64,000 bases of DNA from Actinokineospora globicatena (lineage in GTDB: Bacteria > Actinomycetota > Actinomycetes > Mycobacteriales > Pseudonocardiaceae). A program made the position numbers and the translations under genes. How positions within the stretch are numbered: the stretch's first letter is position 1; every line of letters begins with the position of its first letter. The stretch is taken from NCBI RefSeq assembly GCF_024171945.1, contig NZ_JAMTCR010000006.1, positions 682,001 through 746,000 on the forward strand, in the 5' to 3' direction. Positions 57,253 through 64,000 of this stretch are shown here, one piece after another. Under the pieces are notes generated by a model. It was not told the origin of the DNA. It was given only the letters and a program-made list of their open reading frames with translations, and did not search any database.

Positions 57253-58842
57253 CTAAGGAATTGCCCACCAGGCGGCAGTGTCCTGGGGTAGAAGTAGTTT
57301 CGCACCGTCTACTTCGCACTGTTCGGACGTGAGGAGCAGCGGTCCACAGAGGATCTCCGTGTCCGGGCCGAAGTTCACCGCGCAGCCGAGGCCGCCCCGG
57401 TGGAACGTGAGGACGCCGGGCGCCGACTCGAGCCATTCCAGTTCGGCGGCTTGGTCGAAGTCCCGCCGTAGCCGTAGCGCTGTGCGGTAGAGCTCGAGCA
57501 CAGACGCCGGGTCGTCGGTTTGGGCTGCTACCGACAGATCCGACCACCCCGACGGCTGCGGCAGCCACGGTGTCGTGCCGTCCGGGGCGAAGCCGAGTGC
57601 GGTTCCGGAGCGGGTCCACGGGATCGGGACCCGGCACCCGTCGCGGCCGCGTTCGGTGTGGTTGGAGCGGCGCCAGATGGGGTCCTGGAGTACCGAGTCC
57701 GGCAGGTCGAGCACCTCCGGCAGGCCCAACTCCTCGCCCTGGTACAGGTACACCGACCCCGGCAACGCGAGGGTCAGCAACGTCGCCGCGCGGGCCCTCC
57801 GGACGCCGACCGGGCCGTCTCCGTAGCGGGTCACCACGCGTTGGACGTCGTGGTTGGACAGGACCCAGGTCGCGGGCGCGCCGACGGGGGTCGTCGCCGC
57901 AAGGGTGCCTGTGATGACCGCGCGCAGGTCGGCGGCCGACCAGTCGGCGCGCAGGTAGTGGAAGTTGAACGCCTGGTGCAGCTCGTCCGATCGGACGTAG
58001 CGGGCGGTGCGGGCGGCGTCGCGCGTCCAAGCCTCGGCCACCGCCACCCGCGGCGGGGAGTACGAGTCGAGCACCGCGCGCCACGAGCGGTAGATCTCGT
58101 GCACGCCCTCCTGGTCGAAGTACGGCAGCCGCTGGGTGTCGGCGACGCCGTGTTGGTCGTTGTCCCCGGCGTCGGGCAGGCCGTCGGCCTTGACCAGGCC
58201 GTGCGCCACGTCGATCCGGAACCCGTCGACCCCGAGGTCCAGCCAGAACCGCAGCACGTCGACGTACTCGGTCCGCACCTCGGGATTGGACCAGTCCACA
58301 TCGGGTTGGCTGGAGTCGAACAGGTGCAGGTACCACTCGCCGTCGGGGACCCTGGTCCAGGCCGGACCGCCGAACACCGATTCCCAGTCGTTGGGAGGAC
58401 CGTCGCCGCGCCCCGGCCGGAACAGGTACCTGGCCCGCTCGGGGGACCCGGGCGGGGCCGTCAGTGCCTGCTGGAACCACGGGTGCGCCGCCGAGGTGTG
58501 GTTGGGCACGATGTCGACGATCACCCGCAACCCCAGCGCGTGCGCGTCGGCCACCAGGCCGCGCGCGTCGTCGAGGGTGCCGAACGCCGGGTCGACGTCG
58601 CGGTAGTCGGCGACGTCGTAGCCGCCGTCGGCCATGGGGGAGGGGTAGAACGGGGTGATCCACAGCGCGTCGACGCCGAGGTGGGCCAGGTGGCCCAGTC
58701 GGGACCGGATGCCGGGCAGGTCGCCGATCCCGTCGCCGTCGCTGTCGGCGAAGCTGCGAACGTAGACCTGGTAGATCACCGCGTGCCGCCACCAGTGGGC
58801 GCCGGGGTCCCCGGTCACTGCTGTGCTCGAGTCGGGGCTCAT
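57253..58842 (-). CDS. Cytoplasmic GH13 alpha-glucosidase
   Basis: 529 residues, no signal peptide. Oligo-1,6-glucosidase/alpha-glucosidase type: VIYQVYVRSFADSDGDGIGD with the calcium-like loop, VIVDIVPNHTS, LGVDGFRIDVAHGL (nucleophile Asp), PPRVAVAEAWT (acid Glu) and WVLSNHDVQRV. Hydrolyses imported alpha-glucosides; the neighbouring LpqY-SugAB-like importer could supply them. The ATG has GGAG almost adjacent; a GTG at 58857 is the alternative. The extreme 3' end is duplicated next door (copy A at 57077-57175). Confidence 0.9.
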   Translation of the reverse strand: MSPDSSTAVTGDPGAHWWRHAVIYQVYVRSFADSDGDGIGDLPGIRSRLGHLAHLGVDALWITPFYPSPMADGGYDVADYRDVDPAFGTLDDARGLVADAHALGLRVIVDIVPNHTSAAHPWFQQALTAPPGSPERARYLFRPGRGDGPPNDWESVFGGPAWTRVPDGEWYLHLFDSSQPDVDWSNPEVRTEYVDVLRFWLDLGVDGFRIDVAHGLVKADGLPDAGDNDQHGVADTQRLPYFDQEGVHEIYRSWRAVLDSYSPPRVAVAEAWTRDAARTARYVRSDELHQAFNFHYLRADWSAADLRAVITGTLAATTPVGAPATWVLSNHDVQRVVTRYGDGPVGVRRARAATLLTLALPGSVYLYQGEELGLPEVLDLPDSVLQDPIWRRSNHTERGRDGCRVPIPWTRSGTALGFAPDGTTPWLPQPSGWSDLSVAAQTDDPASVLELYRTALRLRRDFDQAAELEWLESAPGVLTFHRGGLGCAVNFGPDTEILCGPLLLTSEQCEVDGAKLLLPQDTAAWWAIP

Positions 58843-59253
58843 GCTCCAAGCTACCACCGGGTACTGGCGGTGTGACGCGGGTCATGGCTATAGTCGACAA
58901 CTTCCTTTAGCGCCGTCGCCGCGCTCGTCGACCCCGATCGGTGAGTTCTCCTCAATGATCGGATCCGACCTTCCACACCGGATTGTTCACCCACGCTAAT
59001 ATATCGTCCATGTAATGGTCAGGTGTTATGGGGTTGCACAGCGAAAGCGCACCTGCAACTTGCAGATTTGGATTTATTATTTAGCCGGGTGATACCCCGT
59101 TCGGCCGTGTTATGGCGGTAGGGTGGCGGTATCGCGACCGGTCGCCCGAAAAAAGATCGAGCCAATTCACCCGATCGTGATCACCCTGTGGCGTTCGGGT
59201 GGCATTCTTGAGGTGTGACCGCCACTGGGCGGTACCGCGAGGGGGTGGGGGAT
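58843..59253. other. AT-rich intergenic island
   Basis: 411 bp, of which about 58900-59215 is far less GC-rich than the surroundings (TAATATATCGTCC, GATTTATTATTTAG). Contains palindromes TGCAACTTGCA (59054) and GCGACCGGTCGC (59134) and two GTGTTATGG repeats. A TATAGC hexamer on the minus strand near 58885 could serve the GH13 gene. Such a segment is a natural Lsr2 target. No gene is supported in it. Confidence 0.55.
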
Positions 59254-59511
59254 ATGCGCGAGAATGCCTTCGAGGACGCGGCCGGGTGTTTCGAGTCGAC
59301 CGGCTACCCGCGGTCGATCAACGACCCGGTCATCGTCGACCGGGCGGACGCCGCTGAAGCGCTGCTGCGATTCTTCCTCTCCAACGCCGACGCCAACGAC
59401 CACGACGCCAACGACTACCTCGTCGAGGAGTTCTGCAGGCGTTCGCGCGACTCGCGCACGACCGCCGCGCCGATCCCGGTGCAGATGGTCCCGCTGGTCG
59501 AGTGCGACTGA
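59254..59511 (+). CDS. Small acidic hypothetical protein
   Basis: 85 residues from an ATG with GAGGGGG 8 nt upstream; a GTG at 59215 would add 13 residues but has no spaced ribosome binding site. Not recognised. Acidic, no signal peptide or membrane segment; the central FLSNADANDHDANDYLVEEF is Asn/Asp-rich. Two Cys only (residue 12 and the penultimate). Directly downstream of the AT-rich island, which may hold its promoter. Coding is likely but unproven. Confidence 0.45.
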   Translation: MRENAFEDAAGCFESTGYPRSINDPVIVDRADAAEALLRFFLSNADANDHDANDYLVEEFCRRSRDSRTTAAPIPVQMVPLVECD

Positions 59512-59713
59512 AACCGCGATAGCGGCCTTATCCGACTATTCAGCGTATTGGCGACCAGCGGCGGATGGCCGGGCGTCGAACCCGCGACAAGGGAAGCGGC
59601 CGGGCCGCGCCCGAGGACGAACCCACTGGTTCCCTCGGCGGCTTGGCGGTGATCACCACGCGGCGCGATAGTTCAGTGCGTCGAGCAACCGGCGCCGCGC
59701 GCCCGAACGTGGG

Positions 59714-60196
59714 TCACCCGACCACGAACGCCACGGCCGCCCCTGTCGAGGCGACCGTTCGGACGTGGTTCCACGCCGTCCACCGCCGCAGGTAGCCGGG
59801 CCAGTACTCGGCTGCCTCGGCGGTGCCCGGCTCCAGGGCGTCGAGCTCGGTGTTCCACGGGACGTTGCGGACCCCGGTCACCACGAACACCCCCAGCAGG
59901 TACAGGGCGGCGCCGAGCACCCGGGGCCACGGGCCCGCGATCGCCAGCCAGACGCCCAGCACGCCGGTGCCCAGGAACAGCACCAGGAACAGCGGGGTGA
60001 TGATGACCCGGTTGATCGACCGCATGGTGGCCACCCCGACCTCGGCGGGCAGCGGGGCCAGCGCCCGCATCACCACGACGGAGAAGGTGAAGAACAGCCC
60101 GGCGACCATGCCCGCCATGACCGCCGCGACGACCCCGACGACGTCGGTCGCGCCGAGAGCAGTGGCGCCGAGGGCGGCGAGCTGCGGGGAGTCCAC
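59714..60196 (-). CDS. DUF1772 (anthrone oxygenase-like) membrane protein
   Basis: 160 residues with four hydrophobic segments. DUF1772 signatures: AAVMAGMVAGLFFTFSVVVM, MRSINRVIITPLFLVLFLGT and the NVPWNTELDAL motif ahead of WTAWNHVRTVAS. Some relatives are anthrone oxygenases; most are unassigned. GTG start with only a TAGCCT hexamer 5-6 nt upstream, consistent with a leaderless transcript. No operon partner. Confidence 0.85.
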   Translation of the reverse strand: MDSPQLAALGATALGATDVVGVVAAVMAGMVAGLFFTFSVVVMRALAPLPAEVGVATMRSINRVIITPLFLVLFLGTGVLGVWLAIAGPWPRVLGAALYLLGVFVVTGVRNVPWNTELDALEPGTAEAAEYWPGYLRRWTAWNHVRTVASTGAAVAFVVG

Positions 60197-60341
60197 GTCG
60201 GACAGGCTAGCGGTTGTTCTACGCCTGGAGGAAATCGACCGGCAGCGCGCGGCGGGCGGCGGAGGTGGGGCTGTCAAGGCCTGCGGGCTGGAGTGGACCG
60301 GTCCACCCGGGCATACACCGAATGCGGTGCGGGGGTTTTCA

Positions 60342-60378
60342 GGGTCTGGTCGCGCCCCTGCATGACGCGACCAGACCC
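60342..60378. terminator. Hairpin, possible second terminator
   Basis: GGGTCTGGTCGCG and CGCGACCAGACCC form a perfect 13-bp stem with an 11-nt loop. It is downstream of the carboxypeptidase terminator and upstream of the DUF1772 gene, so it may insulate that gene. Confidence 0.5.
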
Positions 60379-60510
60379 GGCGCTCGGGTCTCAGCGAGGG
60401 CACGGACCCGCGAACGCGTTCCCGCCGTTCGGGCGCCCTCCCGGGGGGAACGGGTACACCATAGAGCGTCCGGCGGCGGTAGCGGCAGCCGGTTGGGGGA
60501 GAAAACCGGG

Positions 60511-60558
60511 AAAAAAAATCGCGAGGGCCGGGCGCGTGAGGGTGCGCCCGGCCCTCGC
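60511..60558 (-). terminator. Intrinsic terminator of M14 carboxypeptidase gene
   Basis: On the minus strand: a perfect 15-bp stem (GCGAGGGCCGGGCGC with an 8-nt loop) followed within 2 nt by eight T. The best classical Rho-independent terminator in the window. Confidence 0.9.
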
Positions 60559-60646
60559 CGGGACCCCGGTGCGAACGCAGGCATCGCCCGCACCGGGGTG
60601 GGGGAGCCGCCGCCCCTGTCTCGACCGCGCGCCCCCGGTGTGGCTG

Positions 60647-62047
60647 TCAGCCGGAGTACGGCTTGGCCGCCTTGCTCGCCGCGTACAGCAGCATGCCCTT
60701 GACCTTCGGCCAGTACAGGCTCGTCTGGCACGAGTAGGCGGGGGTGAACCCGGAGCAGGTGCCGCTCGGGTTGCCGATCTCCCACACGAAGCTGGACACG
60801 CCCAGGTCGTCGTAGACCCAGTCGTCGGTCGCGCCACCGGCGTTGTAGAGGATCTCGCCGGGTTGCCCGTAGCGCCAGCCACCGGCCAGCGAGGCCATCT
60901 GCCTGGCGATGGCGCGCAGGCTCGCGTCGTTGCCCGACTTCACCGAGGAGTTGAAGCCCCACGGGAACAGCACCATGTTGGAGTAGCTGTGCATGCTGAT
61001 GACCATGCCGGTGGTGTCGGCGGGCGCGGCCGCGGTGGTGCCGGTGGCCCGGCGGTCGCGGTAGAGCGAACGCCACAGCGACTGCAGCGCCTTGGTCTCG
61101 ACCTCCGAGTTGGCGCTGGGGCCGCGGTAGGTCTCCGAGCACGGCGAGGTGCTGCTGCCCACGCCGTAGCCCGAGCTGGTGTTGCGGTTGAGGTCGATGC
61201 CGACCTGGCTCGACCCGCCGGTGGTGCCGCAGCCGGTGCCGTTGGTGTTGTTGGCGTTCTTGCGCTGCAGGTACGGGTACGACCCGCCGCGCTGGACGAT
61301 GTCGACGCCGTCGGGGTTGGCGATCGGGACGACCCACACCTCGGTGGTGTTGAGCAGGGTCGTCACCTGGGTGTCGGTGCCGTAGCCGTCGGTGAGGTGA
61401 TCGATCCAGCGGTAGGCGACGTCACCGGTGGTGATCTCGCGGGCGTGCAACTGGCCCATGACGAACAACCGGGGCTTCGGCGCGGCTGTGGAGAGCGCGC
61501 AGTCACCCGCGTTCTTCTTGGTGATGCAGATGGCCTTGAGGTCGTAGCCGCCGGAGCCCCGGCTCTTGCGCCACGAGTCGCCGTAGTCGACGACGGTCGC
61601 CAGCGCGGCGTGGTCGCGCGCCACCTGGTCGAGGTGGGCGTACTGCGCGTTGACCGTGCGGTACCCGCCCGCGTAGGTCTCTTCGGCCACGGCGGCGTCG
61701 AGCGAGGCCGCTTGGCCGCTGCGCGCGGGAGGCGCCCAGTTCACCGGCGGCAGCACCTGGTCGACGGACGCGCGGTGGCCCGCGGCGCGCAGCCGGGTGC
61801 CCACGTCGGCTGAACCCATGACGAACAGGTCACCGCCTTGGCGCTCTTCGAGCACGTCGAAGCCTTCGCGCAGCAACGCCTCCGCGCGGTCCACGCCACC
61901 GGTGACCCGGTAGACGTAGCTCGCGCTGGGCTGTTGCGGGGTGGGGGAGGGGGCGGCTGACGCCCCCGGGAACGCCCCGGCGAGCATCGCGGCCGCGGCA
62001 CCGGCCGCGACCGTCATCGCCAGAGCGGAACGTCGGGTGAGGGACAC
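60647..62047 (-). CDS. Secreted M14 zinc carboxypeptidase
   Basis: 466 residues. Twin-arginine-like signal (LTRRSALAMTVAAGAAAAML) then AFPGASAAP. A propeptide-like N-terminal domain (about 40-125; YVYRVTGGVDRAEALLREGF) precedes the M14 catalytic domain: zinc ligands in MGQLHAREITT (HxxE) and SMHSYSNMV (second His), substrate Asn-Arg in IDLNRNTSSGYG, and catalytic Glu in FVWEIGNPSG. Degrades extracellular peptides from the C-terminus. GTG with AGGAGG about 9 nt upstream. Resembles streptomycete-type carboxypeptidases T/SG. Confidence 0.92.
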   Translation of the reverse strand: MSLTRRSALAMTVAAGAAAAMLAGAFPGASAAPSPTPQQPSASYVYRVTGGVDRAEALLREGFDVLEERQGGDLFVMGSADVGTRLRAAGHRASVDQVLPPVNWAPPARSGQAASLDAAVAEETYAGGYRTVNAQYAHLDQVARDHAALATVVDYGDSWRKSRGSGGYDLKAICITKKNAGDCALSTAAPKPRLFVMGQLHAREITTGDVAYRWIDHLTDGYGTDTQVTTLLNTTEVWVVPIANPDGVDIVQRGGSYPYLQRKNANNTNGTGCGTTGGSSQVGIDLNRNTSSGYGVGSSTSPCSETYRGPSANSEVETKALQSLWRSLYRDRRATGTTAAAPADTTGMVISMHSYSNMVLFPWGFNSSVKSGNDASLRAIARQMASLAGGWRYGQPGEILYNAGGATDDWVYDDLGVSSFVWEIGNPSGTCSGFTPAYSCQTSLYWPKVKGMLLYAASKAAKPYSG

Positions 62048-62451
62048 CCGTGCACCTCCTCGCGTCGCGAACCCGGTCCCCGATCGGCAGGGTGGGGCCG
62101 GGTACCGCAGTGGTTCGCGCGCCGCGGTGCACCGCGCGCGATGGGATCTCACCGAGGGTGCCCTATGACCGCTCCGGCGCGCCCATCTCAACTATGCATA
62201 GCGAACACCTAATGTCTGAACTGGGAAAATGGGATCACCTCAGCGGTTCCGACGGGCGTTCACCGTCCACGTCGGACTATCAGACGCCCCCGAGGGGTGG
62301 ATGATTCACTCGATCATCCGATGTCCGGTGGGTGACGACCATGGGAACTGGGAAGGAAATAATTGGTCTAGACCGGTTGAGTTATGTGGTTTAGACCACT
62401 TACGCTCATGCACATCCCTGCATCCCTGCTCGTGTCCCCAGGAGGTGAAGC
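62048..62451. other. Divergent region between carboxypeptidase and GH18 chitinase
   Basis: 404 bp with no supported gene. It holds the promoters of both genes and, at 62363-62399, the two dre-like sites of the chitinase. The G+C content falls around 62190-62290 and near the dre sites. Confidence 0.55.
62363..62399 (+). promoter_or_regulatory. Two tandem DasR operators (dre) of GH18 chitinase
   Basis: TTGGTCTAGACCGG at 62363-62376 and GTGGTTTAGACCAC at 62386-62399, with centres 23 bp apart, ending 52 bp upstream of the chitinase start. This matches the paired 12-bp direct repeats of streptomycete chitinase promoters. The second site carries one change (T for C) in the core. Confidence 0.8.
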
Positions 62452-64000
62452 GTGGTCAGAAAGAGCCTCCCCTTGCTCCTCTTGCTGGCTCTGCTCTCCG
62501 GTATCACCCTCGCGGTCGCCGCGGCACCCAGCAACACCGCCGCGGCCGCCGACAACTCCGACTGCCGCCCGGACGGGTTGGCCACGACCGCGAACCTCGC
62601 GGTGCCCTACTGCCTCGCCTACGACACCGACGGCCGCGAGAAGATGGGTGCCGACCACCCGCGCCGCGTGATCGGCTACTTCACCAGCTGGCGCACCGGC
62701 AAGAACGGCCAGCCCGCGTACCTGGCCAGCAACATCCCGTGGAGCAAGATCACCCACATCAACTACGCGTTCGCCCACATCGACGGCGCGGGCAAGGTCT
62801 CGGTCGGCCCCGACTCGGCCGACAACCCCGCCACCGGCATGACCTGGCCGGGCGTCGCGGGCGCCGAGATGGACCCGTCGCTGCCCTACAAGGGGCACTT
62901 CAACCTCCTGAACAAGTACAAGAAGCAGTACCCCAACGTGAAGACGCTGATCTCGGTCGGCGGTTGGGCGGAGACCGGCGGTTACATCGGCGCTGACGGC
63001 AAGCGCGTCGCCGACGGCGGCTTCTACTCGATGACCGACTCCGCCGCGAAGATCAACACCTTCGCCGACTCGGCGGTGGACTTCATCCGCAAGTACGGCT
63101 TCAACGGCGTGGACATCGACTACGAGTACGCCACCTCGATGTCGAACTCGGGCAACCCCGACGACTTCACCGTCTCCAACCCGCGCCGCGCCAAGCTGAT
63201 GGCCGGGTACGTGACGCTGATGAAGACGCTGCGCGAGAAGCTCGACGCGGCCGCCGTCGCCGACAACAAGTACTACACGCTCTCGGTCGCCGCGCCCTCC
63301 TCCGGCTACATGCTGCGCGGCATGGACACCTACCAGGTCACCCAGTACCTGGACTACCTGAACATGATGACCTACGACCTGCACGGCGCGTGGAACAACT
63401 TCGTCGGCCCGAACGCCGCGCTCTACGACGACGGCAAGGACGCGGAGCTCCAGTTCTGGCAGTACTACACGACCTCGCAGTACGCGGGGCTCGGTTATCT
63501 GAACAGCGACTGGTCCTACCACTACTTCCGCGGCGCCATGGGTGCGGGGCGGATCAACCTCGGTGTCCCGTACTACACCCGGGGTTGGCAGAATGTCACC
63601 GGTGGCACCAACGGGTTGTGGGGTTCGGCGCCACTGCCGGACCAGACCAAGTGCCCACCGGGCACCGGCGGCACGGTCGGCTCGAAGACCTCGTGCGGCA
63701 ACGGCGCGGTCGGCATCGACAACCTCTGGCACGACGAGGACACCAAGGGCAGTGAGGTCCCGGCGGGCTCCAACCCGCTGTGGCACACCAAGAACCTCGC
63801 CGAGGGCAAGGTCGGCAGCTACGGCCCCGCCTACGGCCTCGACCCGACCAACAAGCCCGAGGACCGGCTGACCGGCACCTACGCCCGCAACTACGACTCG
63901 ACCCTGGTCGCGCCGTGGCTGTGGAACGCGCAGAAGAAGGTCTTCCTGTCCACTGAGGACGAGCAGTCGCTCGGCACCAAGGCGCAGTACGTCGTCGACC
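62452..64000 (+). CDS. Secreted GH18 chitinase (partial, 3' end outside window)
   Basis: At least 516 residues, open at the window edge. Sec signal [20 protein letters not shown] to about residue 35. The GH18 barrel begins near residue 72 ([20 protein letters not shown]). Active site: [11 protein letters not shown] (DxxDxDxE with catalytic Glu), [17 protein letters not shown] before it, [20 protein letters not shown] after. An insertion ([20 protein letters not shown]) is Cys-paired, as in ChiC-type enzymes. GTG with AGGAGG about 7 nt upstream. Controlled by two dre sites. CBMs may follow outside the window. Confidence 0.95.
   Translation, partial: MVRKSLPLLLLLALLSGITLAVAAAPSNTAAAADNSDCRPDGLATTANLAVPYCLAYDTDGREKMGADHPRRVIGYFTSWRTGKNGQPAYLASNIPWSKITHINYAFAHIDGAGKVSVGPDSADNPATGMTWPGVAGAEMDPSLPYKGHFNLLNKYKKQYPNVKTLISVGGWAETGGYIGADGKRVADGGFYSMTDSAAKINTFADSAVDFIRKYGFNGVDIDYEYATSMSNSGNPDDFTVSNPRRAKLMAGYVTLMKTLREKLDAAAVADNKYYTLSVAAPSSGYMLRGMDTYQVTQYLDYLNMMTYDLHGAWNNFVGPNAALYDDGKDAELQFWQYYTTSQYAGLGYLNSDWSYHYFRGAMGAGRINLGVPYYTRGWQNVTGGTNGLWGSAPLPDQTKCPPGTGGTVGSKTSCGNGAVGIDNLWHDEDTKGSEVPAGSNPLWHTKNLAEGKVGSYGPAYGLDPTNKPEDRLTGTYARNYDSTLVAPWLWNAQKKVFLSTEDEQSLGTKAQYVVD

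Larger units (their letters stand above)
57077..57310. repeat. Duplicated ~100-bp segment: GH13 gene tail plus terminator
   Basis: Copy A (57077-57175) and copy B (57211-57310) share the hairpin CGGTGCCGGGTGG...CCCGGCACC, AAGGAAT, GTCCTGGG and the following frame. Copy B includes the last ~18 codons of the GH13 gene; copy A, read the same way, gives ARLLLTQDIVARWTIPW against AKLLLPQDTAAWWAIP, so it is a decayed duplicate of the gene end without its stop codon. Confidence 0.7.
60197..60646. other. Intergenic region with two hairpins and a palindrome
   Basis: 450 bp with no supported gene. Contains a perfect palindrome GTGGACCGGTCCAC (60293-60306), a 13-bp stem hairpin (60342-60378) and the intrinsic terminator of the carboxypeptidase gene (60511-60558). 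Confidence 0.5.

Noticed and set aside
59560..59680. tRNA-like T-arm (GGGTTCGA on the minus strand)
   Set aside because: No matching 7-bp acceptor stem or anticodon arm can be drawn around it.

Overview
The window is very GC-rich actinobacterial DNA (roughly 70% or more G+C, frequent GTG starts, GGAGG-type ribosome binding sites, many 4-nt ATGA/GTGA gene overlaps). Lsr2, a PknG/GlnX/GlnH locus, DasR-type chitin operators, WXG100 proteins and DtxR/IdeR-like iron boxes point to Actinomycetia, most likely a filamentous member of the Pseudonocardiales (Actinokineospora/Saccharothrix-like). The genus is an inference. No tRNA, rRNA, CRISPR array, prophage or plasmid replication gene was seen.

Layout. 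1-2.1 kb: a type VII secretion-type module on the minus strand (YbaB-like protein, WXG100 protein, large PPAGG-repeat protein running off the left edge). 2.3-11.2 kb: two acetyltransferases, a DUF6328 membrane protein, a TetR regulator, a DUF2637 membrane protein, threonine synthase and a membrane GGDEF/HD-GYP protein. 11.3-17 kb: a secreted GH19 chitinase with a DasR-type operator, a TenA-like protein, a methyltransferase, lsr2, and a YCII/ECF sigma pair whose sigma gene is frameshifted. 17.3-28.7 kb: the most unusual block, one tightly packed operon glnX-glnH-pseudocaspase-pknG-PP2C-vWA-FHA followed 7 bp later by a NACHT NTPase. 28.7-36.1 kb: a spermidine-synthase-like protein, an FMN reductase, the efeUOB iron importer behind tandem iron boxes, a membrane Ser/Thr kinase and an aminoglycoside-phosphotransferase-like kinase.

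36.2-38 kb and 49.6-50.1 kb hold two inverted copies of a roughly 500-bp non-coding element with a long stem-loop and paired DnaA-box-like 9-mers. The first copy is split by a complete 1,272-bp IS3-family insertion sequence; the second shows the empty target site. Between them lie a histidine phosphatase, a STAS protein, a secreted GH13 amylase/pullulanase, two FluC/CrcB proteins and the ngcEFG-GH4-GlcNAc kinase operon with a perfect dre operator. 50.2-54.7 kb: a divergent MsiK/SugC-like ATPase and a LpqY-SugAB-like sugar importer. 54.8-64 kb: MarR regulator, divergent GltX, cytoplasmic GH13 glucosidase, an AT-rich island with a small orphan ORF, DUF1772 protein, secreted M14 carboxypeptidase, and a GH18 chitinase (running off the right edge) behind two tandem dre-like sites.

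How it fits together. Two secreted chitinases, an NgcEFG-type importer, a GH4 glycosidase and a GlcNAc kinase, all with dre-like operators upstream, form a local DasR chitin regulon; the ATPase for the importer is probably the MsiK-like protein encoded next door. The pknG operon looks like an amino-acid-responsive phosphosignalling pathway extended with conflict-type modules (caspase fold, vWA, FHA, NACHT).
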